NCBI GenBank assembly: GCA_051251645.1
Contig: JBPOEY010000001.1
Coordinates: forward strand, 1,302,001-1,366,000
Length of the DNA: 64,000 bases
Reading direction: 5' to 3'
From: Litorimonas sp051251645
GTDB taxonomy: Bacteria > Pseudomonadota > Alphaproteobacteria > Caulobacterales > Maricaulaceae
How positions within the stretch are numbered: position 1 is the first letter of the stretch; each line of letters opens with the position of its first letter. A program made the position numbers and the translations under genes. Under the pieces are notes generated by a model. That model was not told the origin of the DNA, made no database searches, and worked only from the letters and a program-made list of their open reading frames with translations. Positions 34,778 to 44,278 of this stretch are shown piece by piece.

Positions 34778-36349
34778 TTATCCAAGCTCCGCAGGAACAC
34801 TCTTGCGGAGTTGATATTTTAGCACCTTGCCCGAACCACCCCGGGGTAATTCTTTTATAACATGCAGATGCGCGGGCATTTTATAGCGCGCTAAACGGTC
34901 TTTCAAATGGACGAGAATATCGTCCAATTCACATGCATGAGCCTCTTTAAAAACGGCCACAACACATCCAATCTCCCCCCATTTTTCATGCGGAACACCA
35001 ATGACGGAAAGTTCTGAGAACTGCGGCATTTCGTAGAGAATTCCTTCAATCTCAGCAGGATAGACATTTTCTCCCCCCGAAATGTACATGTCTTTCACCC
35101 GGTCTTCTATATAAATGTAGCCTTCTGCATTCATCCGCCCAATGTCGCCAGAGCGAAACCAACCATCCTCCGTAAAGCTCTGCGCGTTGGCCTCGGGATT
35201 ACGCCAATAACCGGGCGTGACCGACGCGCCTTTGAACAAAATTTCTCCGGCTTCGCCGCGCGCAACTTCCGCGCCGTCCTCGTCGACGACTTTCACACGT
35301 GAATGGGACAACGGCCGACCCGCGCTTCCGATCATGTGTGGAATATCTTCTTTACGCAGCGTCGTTCCCGCCGCGCAGGTTTCTGTCATGCCGTAACCCT
35401 CTTGTATTACGAGACCCTTTTCTAGCCAAAAGTGCGTGAGCGGTTCGGGCACAGTTTCACCGCCGCCGAGCGCGATTTCGATCCGTGAAAAATCAATCTC
35501 GTCTATCCTCGGGTGCATTCGCATCGCGTTATAAGCGGCTGGGACCATGAACAGGACGGCGATGTTCAAGTCAGGGTTATCAATCGCGTTCATTGTCGTA
35601 TCGACATCGAACAAACGCATAATGACGCAGCAGCCACCGATCCATAAAGCTGGCAGCCCTGTGACAGCGAGGCCCCCAATGTGGAACAGCGGCATATTGT
35701 TTAGGCTGACTCGATCCGGTCTCGCATCGCCGACGCGCATCGCGCCCGCATTGGTGAATTCAACCATACCGTGGGTGATAATAACACCCTTTGGCTTGCC
35801 AGTCGTACCCGACGAATACATCAGCAAGCATTGGTCTTCATAGCTTTGCGGGTGGAAGTCATAAACAGGCGTCGCGGATGCGAGTCCTTGCTCATAATCG
35901 CTCTCACTACCAACGCCTGTTGTGCCGATCCAGTGTTTGACAGTCTCACAGTGAGGCTTCGTCGCCTCAGCCACTTGCTTGAACGGATCATCGACAAGAA
36001 TAAGCGACGCTTCGCTATCGTTAAGAATGAAAGCCAGTTCTGGTGGGGTCAGCCGGAAATTCAGCGCGAGGCAAATTGCGCCAATACGCCAGCAGCCGAA
36101 CACCAACTCCATAATATCGGTTGTGTTCAGACAGAGAAAGGCGACACGATCCCCCGGCTTAATCCCGTGCGCTTTAAGCATCCCCGCGGCGCGGGCGACG
36201 CGTTCATTCATCTCGCCATAAGTGAAAATGCGATTGCTCGCGAGGTCGACCATCGCCCGTGAATCGGGTTTGGTAGACGCATGATATTCGATCCAATCGA
36301 TCACCTGATCGGACGTGCTATGTGCTTTTTGTCGCCCAGAATTTGTCAT
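34778..36349 (-). CDS. AMP-dependent acyl-CoA synthetase
   Basis: A 523-residue ANL enzyme. The P-loop YSSGTTGKPKG is at about 178-188, the Mg/ATP motif YGMTETCA and the hinge WFRSGDIGRMNAEGYIYIEDR follow, and the catalytic lysine is in GGSGKVLKYQLR. It lies 2 bp downstream of an acyl-CoA dehydrogenase, so the pair would activate and then desaturate the same acyl substrate. The substrate may be an aromatic, branched or fatty acid; sequence alone does not decide. Confidence 0.88.
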   Translation of the reverse strand: MTNSGRQKAHSTSDQVIDWIEYHASTKPDSRAMVDLASNRIFTYGEMNERVARAAGMLKAHGIKPGDRVAFLCLNTTDIMELVFGCWRIGAICLALNFRLTPPELAFILNDSEASLILVDDPFKQVAEATKPHCETVKHWIGTTGVGSESDYEQGLASATPVYDFHPQSYEDQCLLMYSSGTTGKPKGVIITHGMVEFTNAGAMRVGDARPDRVSLNNMPLFHIGGLAVTGLPALWIGGCCVIMRLFDVDTTMNAIDNPDLNIAVLFMVPAAYNAMRMHPRIDEIDFSRIEIALGGGETVPEPLTHFWLEKGLVIQEGYGMTETCAAGTTLRKEDIPHMIGSAGRPLSHSRVKVVDEDGAEVARGEAGEILFKGASVTPGYWRNPEANAQSFTEDGWFRSGDIGRMNAEGYIYIEDRVKDMYISGGENVYPAEIEGILYEMPQFSELSVIGVPHEKWGEIGCVVAVFKEAHACELDDILVHLKDRLARYKMPAHLHVIKELPRGGSGKVLKYQLRKSVPAELG

Positions 36350-36351
36350 GT

Positions 36352-37497
36352 TTATAACCCCATTTGCCGGACCGCTAGGTCTCTCATTATTTCTTCTGAG
36401 CCACCACCAATGGCGATGACTTTTACGTCTCTATATATCGACTCGACCCGGTTGCCGCGAAGGTACCCTGCGCCACCCAAGATTTGCATGGCTTCGGACG
36501 CCACGAACTCCAGTGATTTTGTTGCAAAAACTTTGGCCTTACAAAGCTCTGCGACAGGCATGGTGCCCGCTTCAATCGTCGCACACAATATCCAAAGAAG
36601 GCTCCGCAGAGCATCAATTTTAGAGCTCATATCGGCGATTTTATGCCGGATAACTTGATGCTTTATCAGGGGCTTACCGAATGTTTCCCGCTGTTGTGCC
36701 CACGCAATACTGTCCTCAAGCGCCGCTTCCATCATGCCCAGCGCAATACCTGCCAGCGTCAAACGCTCATAATTGAAATTCTGCACAATTTGTAAAAAAC
36801 CGTAATCCTGCTGCCCCATTAAATTAGACGCAGGGACACGCATGTCATCGAAATAGAGCGCCGCTTGATTGGACGCCCACCAGCCCATTTTTTTGCCTAG
36901 CGGGGTGCGAGAAAACCCTGGCGTATCGGCCTCAACAAAGAAAAGCGAAATGCCCGTCAGGCCCTGTCCGCCCGTTCGTGCGCCGACGACAAAATAGTCG
37001 CTTTCCATCCCCCCTGTGATGAAGGTCTTCGACCCGTTTAGGACCCAATGATCGCCGTCATGCCTCGCGGATGTTTTCATCCGGGCGACATCGGACCCAC
37101 CACTTGGCTCTGTAATAGCCAGAGAAGAGCCAACACGGCCTGCGATGATTTCGGGTAGGACTTTAGCGCGAATATCTTCGGTCGCAAGGCGTTGGATTGG
37201 ATCAAGAGAAATGCCGCGCCCGCCAATTGCCGCGCCAATCCCGCCGACGCCGCAGCGCGAAATTTCAATGGATGCATCGAGCCGCATGAACGGGTCATCA
37301 AAGCCATGGCCGCCGTATTTTTCGTCGATGCCAAACCCCCACAGACCCAGTGCGCCAAATTTCGCGTGGACAGCCCAAGGCACATGTCCCGCTTCGTCCC
37401 ATTCGAAGGCATGTGGGACAATTTCTTTGTCCATGAAGTTACGAAGTGTGTCGCGAAAAGCGCGGCGTTCCTCGGTATCGAACGGATTAATCAGCAT
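36352..37497 (-). CDS. acyl-CoA dehydrogenase
   Basis: A 381-residue FAD flavoprotein that makes the 2,3-double bond in acyl-CoA and passes electrons to ETF. Signatures: SLAITEPSGGSDVARMKTSA (first ACAD pattern) and QILGGAGYLRGNRVESIYRDVK (second pattern, with the glutamate in the long-chain/isovaleryl-like location ESIYRD). Partner of the synthetase immediately downstream; electrons would pass through the ETF-QO encoded at 59.3-61.0 kb. Confidence 0.92.
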   Translation of the reverse strand: MLINPFDTEERRAFRDTLRNFMDKEIVPHAFEWDEAGHVPWAVHAKFGALGLWGFGIDEKYGGHGFDDPFMRLDASIEISRCGVGGIGAAIGGRGISLDPIQRLATEDIRAKVLPEIIAGRVGSSLAITEPSGGSDVARMKTSARHDGDHWVLNGSKTFITGGMESDYFVVGARTGGQGLTGISLFFVEADTPGFSRTPLGKKMGWWASNQAALYFDDMRVPASNLMGQQDYGFLQIVQNFNYERLTLAGIALGMMEAALEDSIAWAQQRETFGKPLIKHQVIRHKIADMSSKIDALRSLLWILCATIEAGTMPVAELCKAKVFATKSLEFVASEAMQILGGAGYLRGNRVESIYRDVKVIAIGGGSEEIMRDLAVRQMGL

Positions 37498-37624
37498 CGG
37501 CCCTCCTTACGCAAAGGCGTAGCGAGGTCGGGGAGTTACGGCAACGCATTCCCGTTAGGTATCATATCCGCGCAGAGATCGTTAGCTTCGAACAGCCGCG
37601 GGCAAAAGACGTCCGCGCAAAGAA

Positions 37625-37653
37625 AAAGGGCCATCCCCCTCGGATGGCCCTTT
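37625..37653 (-). terminator. intrinsic terminator after the TonB-dependent receptor
   Basis: A 12-bp perfect stem AAAGGGCCATCC/GGATGGCCCTTT with a 5-nt loop, followed on the minus strand by TTTTTCTTT. It separates the receptor from the acyl-CoA dehydrogenase operon. Confidence 0.85.
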
Positions 37654-37712
37654 CCCCTCGGTGCGGACTCGTCAGCTTAATCTGATTACAGGTCCGCCTC
37701 CCCCCGTTGGTT

Positions 37713-40325
37713 CTAGAAATTCCAGCGAACATTGACGCCGTAAGTCGCAGGCGGGCTTGGATAGCCGTTCACGACACCAAACTGTGCCACGCCTGGGAAC
37801 AAGGTCGTAAAGAACTCATCTTCAAAGATGTTCCGGCCCCATAATTGGACGGCGACACCGTTATTAAGCTCAAGTCCGGCCGCAACATTGACGATGTTCT
37901 GGCTACGATCTGAATAGCCGGGATATTCGTAAACGCCCGTCGCGAGTGGGTTACCCGCCGCAAGGATCGCCTGACCCTCTGGATTGAGTGTATTGGATAT
38001 CTCCACATTTGATTCATACTGGTAATCAGCACGAAGATAGGCGGACATGCCGTTGCTAAAGTCGTACTCATACGTGCCGCCAATAGATGAGGAAAACTCA
38101 TTAATATTGGACGGAACTGTTCCCGTTAGATCAATTGGGCCATCTGGACCAGGAGCCCCTGTATAATCGAGATACTCAGCGTCCAGATAGGTCGCTGCAT
38201 AGTCGACAGAGAAGCCATCAAAGAGATTGATGCGCCCGTTGACTTCCACGCCATTAACTTCCGTTTCGCCCGCATTGCTAAGCACGAAACGTGTCCCAAC
38301 AAAGGCGTTCGATTGGAAATCTGTCAGATTTTGACGGAACAATGCCAAATTCATCGTCGTAAAGACGGATCCAATGTTCAATCTCGCTTTCGCACCCACT
38401 TCAGCCACGCGAGAGCTTTCAGGGGCCGCGAAGCGTGTCCCGAAGTTGCGGCCCGTCGCCAGCGTATAGTTGTTCGGCAGAAGACCTGCGGCTTGCAGAG
38501 CAGGACCATCAGCAATCAAGGGACGTGAATCACGCGCCAAGTTGAAGGATGATGACTTAAAGCCCGTCGCGTAAGCCGCATAAACGCTCAATGAATCGGA
38601 TAATTCAAGATTGCCACGGAGTGACCACGTTAACTTGTTATCATCCACTTTGCCGCTTTCAACCGAGTTAGGAAAGGCAAGGAATTGCGGCTGGAACTGC
38701 AAGGCGAATAGGCCCGCAGCGATCTGGTTTTGAGTCGCCGCGATTGTCGGAGCCAATTGGGCCAGAAGCGCAGCCTGTGTCGCAGCAGGGAAGGTTGCAA
38801 ACCCAGGAATCTGCGCCGTCACAGCACCCGTCGCGTAAGCCCTAAGGCCCGGATTGTTGACGAGATCAAGATTACTAAATGTATCATTGTTGTCGGTTGA
38901 ACCTGTCACGCTCTTGCTAACATTTGTGTAGTTCATACCGCCTGTGACAGTGAAGTTGTCACTCAGCTCAAAATCAACTGTTCCGAAGAGACTATAAGTC
39001 TCATCATCTTGAGTGAAGTTTTCAGTGATGAAAACCTGATCGCCAAACAACTCACCGGGCGCAACGGCCGGGTCAAACGCTTCGATTGTCGGAAGAACGC
39101 CGGGTATACCCAAGACGCCTGTCAGACCATCGATATACGCCCGTAAGCCTGAGCCATAAGCGATCGTTTCACGGTTAGTGACAGATTCGTCGAAATAGAA
39201 CCCACCGACTTGGAAGTTGAACCGACCATCATAATTTGATGTCAGACGAAGTTCTTGCGTGAATGTCTCGAGGTTAGCATTGCGGATGTTGCTGTCCAAG
39301 AAGTTCAACCCATTGAAATCGGCATCAATGTCGGAGAAACTATCGTTTTCACGATACGCTGTGATCGATGTGACGGTCAGATCATCGCTGACATCATATT
39401 CGATTTGGCCAGAAACGCCCCAGTCATCGAGAGAGTTTTCAGGCGTTTTATCACCAAAGTAAACGCGAGCGAATGGGTTCGTTGGGTCACTGTAAACCTG
39501 TGTTCCAGTCGCAAAACCAATGCCTTGAACGAGATTGCTCGTTACTGATGTGCGAACAGTGGAGATACCACAGCATAGCTCGTCAATCGCAGAGTAATCA
39601 GCAATCAAGCGGATCGAAAGGTCATCTGACGGTTCAAACAAAAGCTGGCCGCGAAGATTATAACGGTCCCGGTCATTGAGGCGCGGCAAGGACGCGTCTG
39701 TGCGAGCCGTATAGCCATCACGCTTTTGATAGCTTCCGCCTAATGAATAAGCGACTGACTCAGACAACGGCCCGGTAACATAGGCCTTGGCTTGATACAT
39801 ATCAAAGTTGCCAACGCCAATTTCTGCGTAACCTTGTGTCTCAAACTGAGGCGCCTGAGTAACGATGCTGATCACACCGGCAGATGCATTCTTACCGAAC
39901 AATGTCGATTGTGGACCCGCCAAAACTTCAACGCGCTCCAGTTTCGGCAAGTCGCCGATTTGAGCAGCAGAGCGAGAGCGGTAGACGCCATCAACAAAGA
40001 CGCCGACAGAAGGCTCAATGCCCGGATCATTCGCGCCGTTACCAAAGCCACGAATGACAAAGTTGGTCTGTGTCGAGGCTTGCAGCTGGCTCACCCGAAG
40101 GGAAGGAACGACACTTTGCAAATCGATGAGGTCGTTGATCTGTGCGCGCTCAATCGTTTCGGCGCGGGTGACGGTCACAGCAACAGGTGTGTCCTGCAAA
40201 GTCGTCTGACGCTTTGTCGCCGTGACAATGATTTCATCGTCGATTGTGTCTTGAGCGAAAGCAGGGGCGGCCATCAACGCTAATGCAGCTGTCGATGTCG
40301 CGAGGAGCGAGCGTGTCTTGATCAT
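37713..40325 (-). CDS. TonB-dependent outer-membrane receptor
   Basis: An 870-residue receptor: signal peptide ending at AFA (about 24), a TonB box-like EIIVTATKR, a plug domain with VFVDGVYRSRS and AGPQSTLFGKNASAGVI, and a 22-strand barrel ending in the aromatic VRWNF. It imports a ligand using TonB-ExbBD energy. The ATG at 40325 starts the signal peptide. Its divergent neighbour is the fadAB operon, and lipid-degrading genes surround it, so a lipidic or sterol-like substrate is plausible but unproven. Confidence 0.93.
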   Translation of the reverse strand: MIKTRSLLATSTAALALMAAPAFAQDTIDDEIIVTATKRQTTLQDTPVAVTVTRAETIERAQINDLIDLQSVVPSLRVSQLQASTQTNFVIRGFGNGANDPGIEPSVGVFVDGVYRSRSAAQIGDLPKLERVEVLAGPQSTLFGKNASAGVISIVTQAPQFETQGYAEIGVGNFDMYQAKAYVTGPLSESVAYSLGGSYQKRDGYTARTDASLPRLNDRDRYNLRGQLLFEPSDDLSIRLIADYSAIDELCCGISTVRTSVTSNLVQGIGFATGTQVYSDPTNPFARVYFGDKTPENSLDDWGVSGQIEYDVSDDLTVTSITAYRENDSFSDIDADFNGLNFLDSNIRNANLETFTQELRLTSNYDGRFNFQVGGFYFDESVTNRETIAYGSGLRAYIDGLTGVLGIPGVLPTIEAFDPAVAPGELFGDQVFITENFTQDDETYSLFGTVDFELSDNFTVTGGMNYTNVSKSVTGSTDNNDTFSNLDLVNNPGLRAYATGAVTAQIPGFATFPAATQAALLAQLAPTIAATQNQIAAGLFALQFQPQFLAFPNSVESGKVDDNKLTWSLRGNLELSDSLSVYAAYATGFKSSSFNLARDSRPLIADGPALQAAGLLPNNYTLATGRNFGTRFAAPESSRVAEVGAKARLNIGSVFTTMNLALFRQNLTDFQSNAFVGTRFVLSNAGETEVNGVEVNGRINLFDGFSVDYAATYLDAEYLDYTGAPGPDGPIDLTGTVPSNINEFSSSIGGTYEYDFSNGMSAYLRADYQYESNVEISNTLNPEGQAILAAGNPLATGVYEYPGYSDRSQNIVNVAAGLELNNGVAVQLWGRNIFEDEFFTTLFPGVAQFGVVNGYPSPPATYGVNVRWNF

Positions 40326-40646
40326 GAGGTTCCCGGTATATTGTGACAAGCCATTTATACGGCTTTGTAACGTGGATAGTCGGGGCTGTAGGAAGTCGCA
40401 AGCAATCTTTCAAAAGCGACAGAATTCTGTTTGAGATTGTTGTTTTCTTGTCACAGAACAAAGTTTCATCGCTGTTTGTCAATTTTTGTTCGATCGCTGT
40501 GCAGTCGCATCTATTCGTTTTTGGCGGTCAGCATATCACTGATGAACACGGAAATCGCAGTGACCTACCCTTCCCTTGCGCCCCTGCGCCGTATTACACG
40601 CAGCGCAACTTAAATGACCTGACACAATATTAAGGGAGTTTCGACA
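40326..40646. promoter_or_regulatory. divergent control region TonB receptor / fadA
   Basis: A 321-bp non-coding gap. It contains TGTGACAAG at 40342-40350 and its exact reverse complement CTTGTCACA at 40447-40455, and a related CCTGACACAATATT next to the fadA ribosome site (about 40616-40629). These may be sites of one regulator acting on both sides. AAGGGAG at 40632-40638 is the fadA Shine-Dalgarno. No ORF or RNA gene is seen. Confidence 0.4.
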
Positions 40647-41855
40647 ATGGCCGAAGCATTCATCTACGACGCGGTGCGCACACCGCGTGGCAAAGGCAAG
40701 ACAGACGGTAGCCTTCACGAAATCACGCCGTTGCAACTGGCGGCCCAAGTGATGAAGGCGATTCCAGAGCGCCTCAACATTGACAAAGGCGAAGTCGAAG
40801 ATGTCGCTTTTGGTTGCGTGTCCCCCGTTGGCGAACAAGGCGCGGTCATTACGCGAACGGCCATTCTCGAAGCGGGTTTCCCCAATCACACAGCGGGCAT
40901 CCAAGTGAACCGTTTCTGTGGTTCTGGCCTCGAAGCCTCCAACATCGCAGCCGCGAAAGTCATGTCCGGCGAATGCCAAATCGCCATGGGCGGCGGTGTC
41001 GAGAGCATGTCGCGCGTCCCGATGGGTAGCGACGGCGGTGCCATGGTCACGGACCCACAAGCGTCCTTCCAAGCTTACTTCGTTCCCCAAGGCATCTCTG
41101 CTGATCTTATCGCAACGAAATACGGTTTCTCCCGTGACGACGTCGATGCCTACGCGGTTGAGAGCCACAAGCGTGCAAGCAAGGCGTGGGACGAAAACCG
41201 CTTTAAGAAATCTATTGTGCCCGTCAAAGACGTGATGGGCGTGAGCGTTCTCGACCATGATGAGACTATTCGCCCGAAGACGGACATGCAGGCGCTCGGC
41301 GCGCTGAACCCGTCCTTCGCCATGATGGGGCAGAACTTTGGTTTTAATGATGTCGCTGCGATGCGTTATCCTGAAGTTGAAAAAATCAACCATGTCCACC
41401 ACGCCGGCAATAGTTCCGGTCTCGTTGACGGCGCGTCTGCGCTGCTGTTCGGGAATAAGGCCGCTGGCGAACGTCTGGACATCAAACCCCGTGCGCGCAT
41501 CGTTTCGATGGCGTCGATCGGCTCTGAGCCGACAATCATGCTGACAGGGCCGGAAGTGGCCGCGCAAAAAGCGCTCAAAACGGCAGGCATGACGGTCGGC
41601 GACATCGACCTCTTTGAGTTAAACGAAGCCTTCGCGGCGGTTGTTCTACGCTTTATGCAAGCGCTTAATGTCGACCACTCGATCATGAATGTGAACGGCG
41701 GCGCGATTGCCATGGGTCACCCGCTTGGGGCCACAGGCGCGATGATCCTCGGCACGATGGTTGATGAGCTGGAACGCGCAAATAAAGAAACCGCTCTTAT
41801 CACGCTCTGCATTGGCGGCGGCATGGGCATCGCAACCATTATTGAGCGCGTTTAA
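40647..41855 (+). CDS. fadA: acetyl-CoA C-acyltransferase (beta-ketothiolase)
   Basis: A 402-residue thiolase, the last step of beta-oxidation. The nucleophile is C91 in VNRFCGSGLEA, and the second signature NVNGGAIAMGHPLGATGA and the C-terminal CIGGGMG cysteine are intact. First gene of the operon with the multifunctional FadB/J protein 24 bp downstream. The strong ribosome site AAGGGAG fixes the ATG. Confidence 0.95.
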   Translation: MAEAFIYDAVRTPRGKGKTDGSLHEITPLQLAAQVMKAIPERLNIDKGEVEDVAFGCVSPVGEQGAVITRTAILEAGFPNHTAGIQVNRFCGSGLEASNIAAAKVMSGECQIAMGGGVESMSRVPMGSDGGAMVTDPQASFQAYFVPQGISADLIATKYGFSRDDVDAYAVESHKRASKAWDENRFKKSIVPVKDVMGVSVLDHDETIRPKTDMQALGALNPSFAMMGQNFGFNDVAAMRYPEVEKINHVHHAGNSSGLVDGASALLFGNKAAGERLDIKPRARIVSMASIGSEPTIMLTGPEVAAQKALKTAGMTVGDIDLFELNEAFAAVVLRFMQALNVDHSIMNVNGGAIAMGHPLGATGAMILGTMVDELERANKETALITLCIGGGMGIATIIERV

Positions 41856-41879
41856 GAACAAGACGACAGGACCAAAATC

Positions 41880-44231
41880 ATGAGTAAATATACAACGTTC
41901 TCCGTCGAGACGGACAGTGACGGCATTGCCGTTATGAAAATTAATGTGCCGAACCAAGGCATGAATGTGTGGGACGAAGCCCTGATGGCGGAGTTCCCAA
42001 AATTCGTCGATGCTTTCGTCACAGACGACGCCATGAAAGGCCTCGTCATCGCCTCAGGTCGCGACAATGGCTTTATGGCGGGCGCAGATTTGCGCATGCT
42101 GGAAAAGCAAACGGGCGAGCTCTCTAAAGAGACTTTCAATGACGCCATGGTGCTGAACGGCGCGCTTCGCAAATTGGAAACGGGCGGCTTTACGGATCGC
42201 CAAATCGCGCGCGAAGGCAAGAAAGCCAAACCCGTGGCTGTCGCGCTCGAAGGCCTCGCCCTTGGCGGTGGCCTCGAATTGGCGCTCGCGGGTCACTACC
42301 GCGTCGCAGCGGACAGCAAGAAGGTCCAACTCGGCTTGCCCGAAGTTCTCGTCGGTCTTTTGCCCGGCGGTGGCGGCACACAGCGCGTTCCCCGCCTGAT
42401 CGGTTTGCAAAATGCCGCGCAGATGATCACATCTGGTGCCTCTATGGATGCCGGTAAAGCGAAAGCCCAAGGCCTGATCCACGATGTGGTCGAGCCCGGC
42501 ACAACCATCGAGGCGGCCAGGGCCTGGGTGAAAGACAACCTCGGCGGCACCTTGCAGCCTTGGGACGTCAAAGGCTTCCGCGTTCCTGGCGGTGCCGGCG
42601 CGATGAACCCAAAAGCAGTCCAATTCTTCTCGGTCGCCAACGCGATGGCGTTGGCCAAATCGAAGGACAATTATCCGGCCATCAAAGCGATCATGTCTTG
42701 CCTTTATGAAGGCACCATGTTGCCAATGAGCAAGGCGATCGAGGTTGAGACGAAATACTTCCTCTCACTCTTCGCTGATCCGGTCGCGCAAAACATGATC
42801 CGGACCTTGTTTGTGAACAAGCAAGCGGCGGAAAAAGGCGCGGGTCGTCCGAAAGGTATCGACACCATCGAGATCAAAAAAGTCGGCGTTCTCGGCGCGG
42901 GCCTGATGGGCTCCGGGATTGCCCACGTGACGGCCAAAGCGGGGATGCAGGTTATCTCGCTCGACCGCACGGATGAGGAAGCGCAGAAATCTGTCGCCTA
43001 CACGAAGAAAATCCTCGACAAGCGCGTCAAACGCGGCCGCATGACGCAAGAAAAGGCTGACGAATTCCTCGCCCGCATCACCCCGACCAGCGACTATAAT
43101 ATGCTCAAAGATGTCGATCTCATTATCGAGGCCGTGTTCGAACGTCCCGACGTCAAAGCAGACGTCATCAAGAAGACAGAAGCCGTGATTGGTAAAGACG
43201 TGATTTTCGCGTCCAATACCTCTACCCTGCCGATTGGTGGCTTGGCTGAGCATAGCAAACGCCCCGAGAACTTCATCGGTCTGCACTTCTTCTCCCCCGT
43301 TGAGCGGATGCCGTTGCTGGAAATTATCCCGCACGCTGGCACGGGTGACCGGGCTCTGGCGGCCGCGTTTGATTATAACCGCAAGATCAGAAAGACCCCG
43401 ATTGTCGTCAAAGACGTGCGCGGTTTCTTCACCAACCAAGTCTTCCCACCCTATATTGGCGAAGCGATCAGCATGATCATGGAAGGCACATCCATGGCTT
43501 TGATCGAAAACAGCGCCCTGAACATGGGTCTGCCGATTGGTCCATTGGGTGTACAGGACGAAACGACGCTGAAACTTGGTTATGACGTTATCCAGTCCAC
43601 CAAGAAGGAACTGGGCGATGCCTATAAATCAAACGGCACGGAAGAGTTTTACGACCTGATGGTAATGAAACTTGGCCGTTCCGGTCGCCGCTTTGGCAAA
43701 GGGCTCTATAACTATGATGATAGCGGCAAACGTCTCGATCTGTGGAAGGGGATAACCGAACACTACCCGCTCGCAGACGAACAACCCTCACAAGCCGAAG
43801 TGCAACAGCGCCTCATGTATGCGCAATTGATCCCAACGGCCCGCACATTCTCCGACGGCGTGGTGCCGGATCCGCAAAGCGCGGACTTGGGCGCGATCTT
43901 TGGCTGGGGCTTCCCGGCTTGGACCGGCGGCCCGATGAGCTACATCGACACTATCGGCGTCGATACATTTGTCGCGACTGCTGACATGTTGGCCCAACGC
44001 CACGGCGAGCGGTTCAATGTCCCGACGATGTTCCGGGACATGGCCGCAAAAGGCGAAACTCTCTACGGTGGCGCACCGAAAGCCTACAGCAAGTCCGCCC
44101 TTGAGCGCATGCTCGAAGCCGACGTTGTCAAAATCGCCAATGGTATGGGGATTGCGGCAAGCGTTGATGATCTGAAAGCCGACACGATTACAAAAATACT
44201 CGGCGCGCAGTCAGGCAAAAAAGCCGCGTAA
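41880..44231 (+). CDS. fadB: multifunctional enoyl-CoA hydratase / 3-hydroxyacyl-CoA dehydrogenase
   Basis: A 783-residue fusion: N-terminal crotonase domain (about 1-190; ALEGLALGGGLELALAGHYR, PGGGGTQRVPRL) and a 3-hydroxyacyl-CoA dehydrogenase with Rossmann motif LGAGLMGSGIAHV (about 337) and HFFSPVERMPLLEI, then two C-terminal dehydrogenase domains. It carries out steps two and three of beta-oxidation and forms the trifunctional complex with the thiolase. Could equally be named fadJ. Confidence 0.93.
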   Translation: MSKYTTFSVETDSDGIAVMKINVPNQGMNVWDEALMAEFPKFVDAFVTDDAMKGLVIASGRDNGFMAGADLRMLEKQTGELSKETFNDAMVLNGALRKLETGGFTDRQIAREGKKAKPVAVALEGLALGGGLELALAGHYRVAADSKKVQLGLPEVLVGLLPGGGGTQRVPRLIGLQNAAQMITSGASMDAGKAKAQGLIHDVVEPGTTIEAARAWVKDNLGGTLQPWDVKGFRVPGGAGAMNPKAVQFFSVANAMALAKSKDNYPAIKAIMSCLYEGTMLPMSKAIEVETKYFLSLFADPVAQNMIRTLFVNKQAAEKGAGRPKGIDTIEIKKVGVLGAGLMGSGIAHVTAKAGMQVISLDRTDEEAQKSVAYTKKILDKRVKRGRMTQEKADEFLARITPTSDYNMLKDVDLIIEAVFERPDVKADVIKKTEAVIGKDVIFASNTSTLPIGGLAEHSKRPENFIGLHFFSPVERMPLLEIIPHAGTGDRALAAAFDYNRKIRKTPIVVKDVRGFFTNQVFPPYIGEAISMIMEGTSMALIENSALNMGLPIGPLGVQDETTLKLGYDVIQSTKKELGDAYKSNGTEEFYDLMVMKLGRSGRRFGKGLYNYDDSGKRLDLWKGITEHYPLADEQPSQAEVQQRLMYAQLIPTARTFSDGVVPDPQSADLGAIFGWGFPAWTGGPMSYIDTIGVDTFVATADMLAQRHGERFNVPTMFRDMAAKGETLYGGAPKAYSKSALERMLEADVVKIANGMGIAASVDDLKADTITKILGAQSGKKAA

Positions 44232-44251
44232 GCGCCTTACTCTTCAATATT

Positions 44252-44278
44252 AAGGCCGCCCCCGAGGCGGCCTTTTTT
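44252..44278 (+). terminator. intrinsic terminator after fadAB
   Basis: A 9-bp stem AAGGCCGCC/GGCGGCCTT with a 5-nt loop and six T. The T-run touches the stop codon of the convergent esterase. Confidence 0.9.

Noticed and set aside
40536..41567. 343-codon minus-strand ORF opposite fadA
   Set aside because: A His/Arg-rich shadow of a strongly coding thiolase; no recognisable domain.
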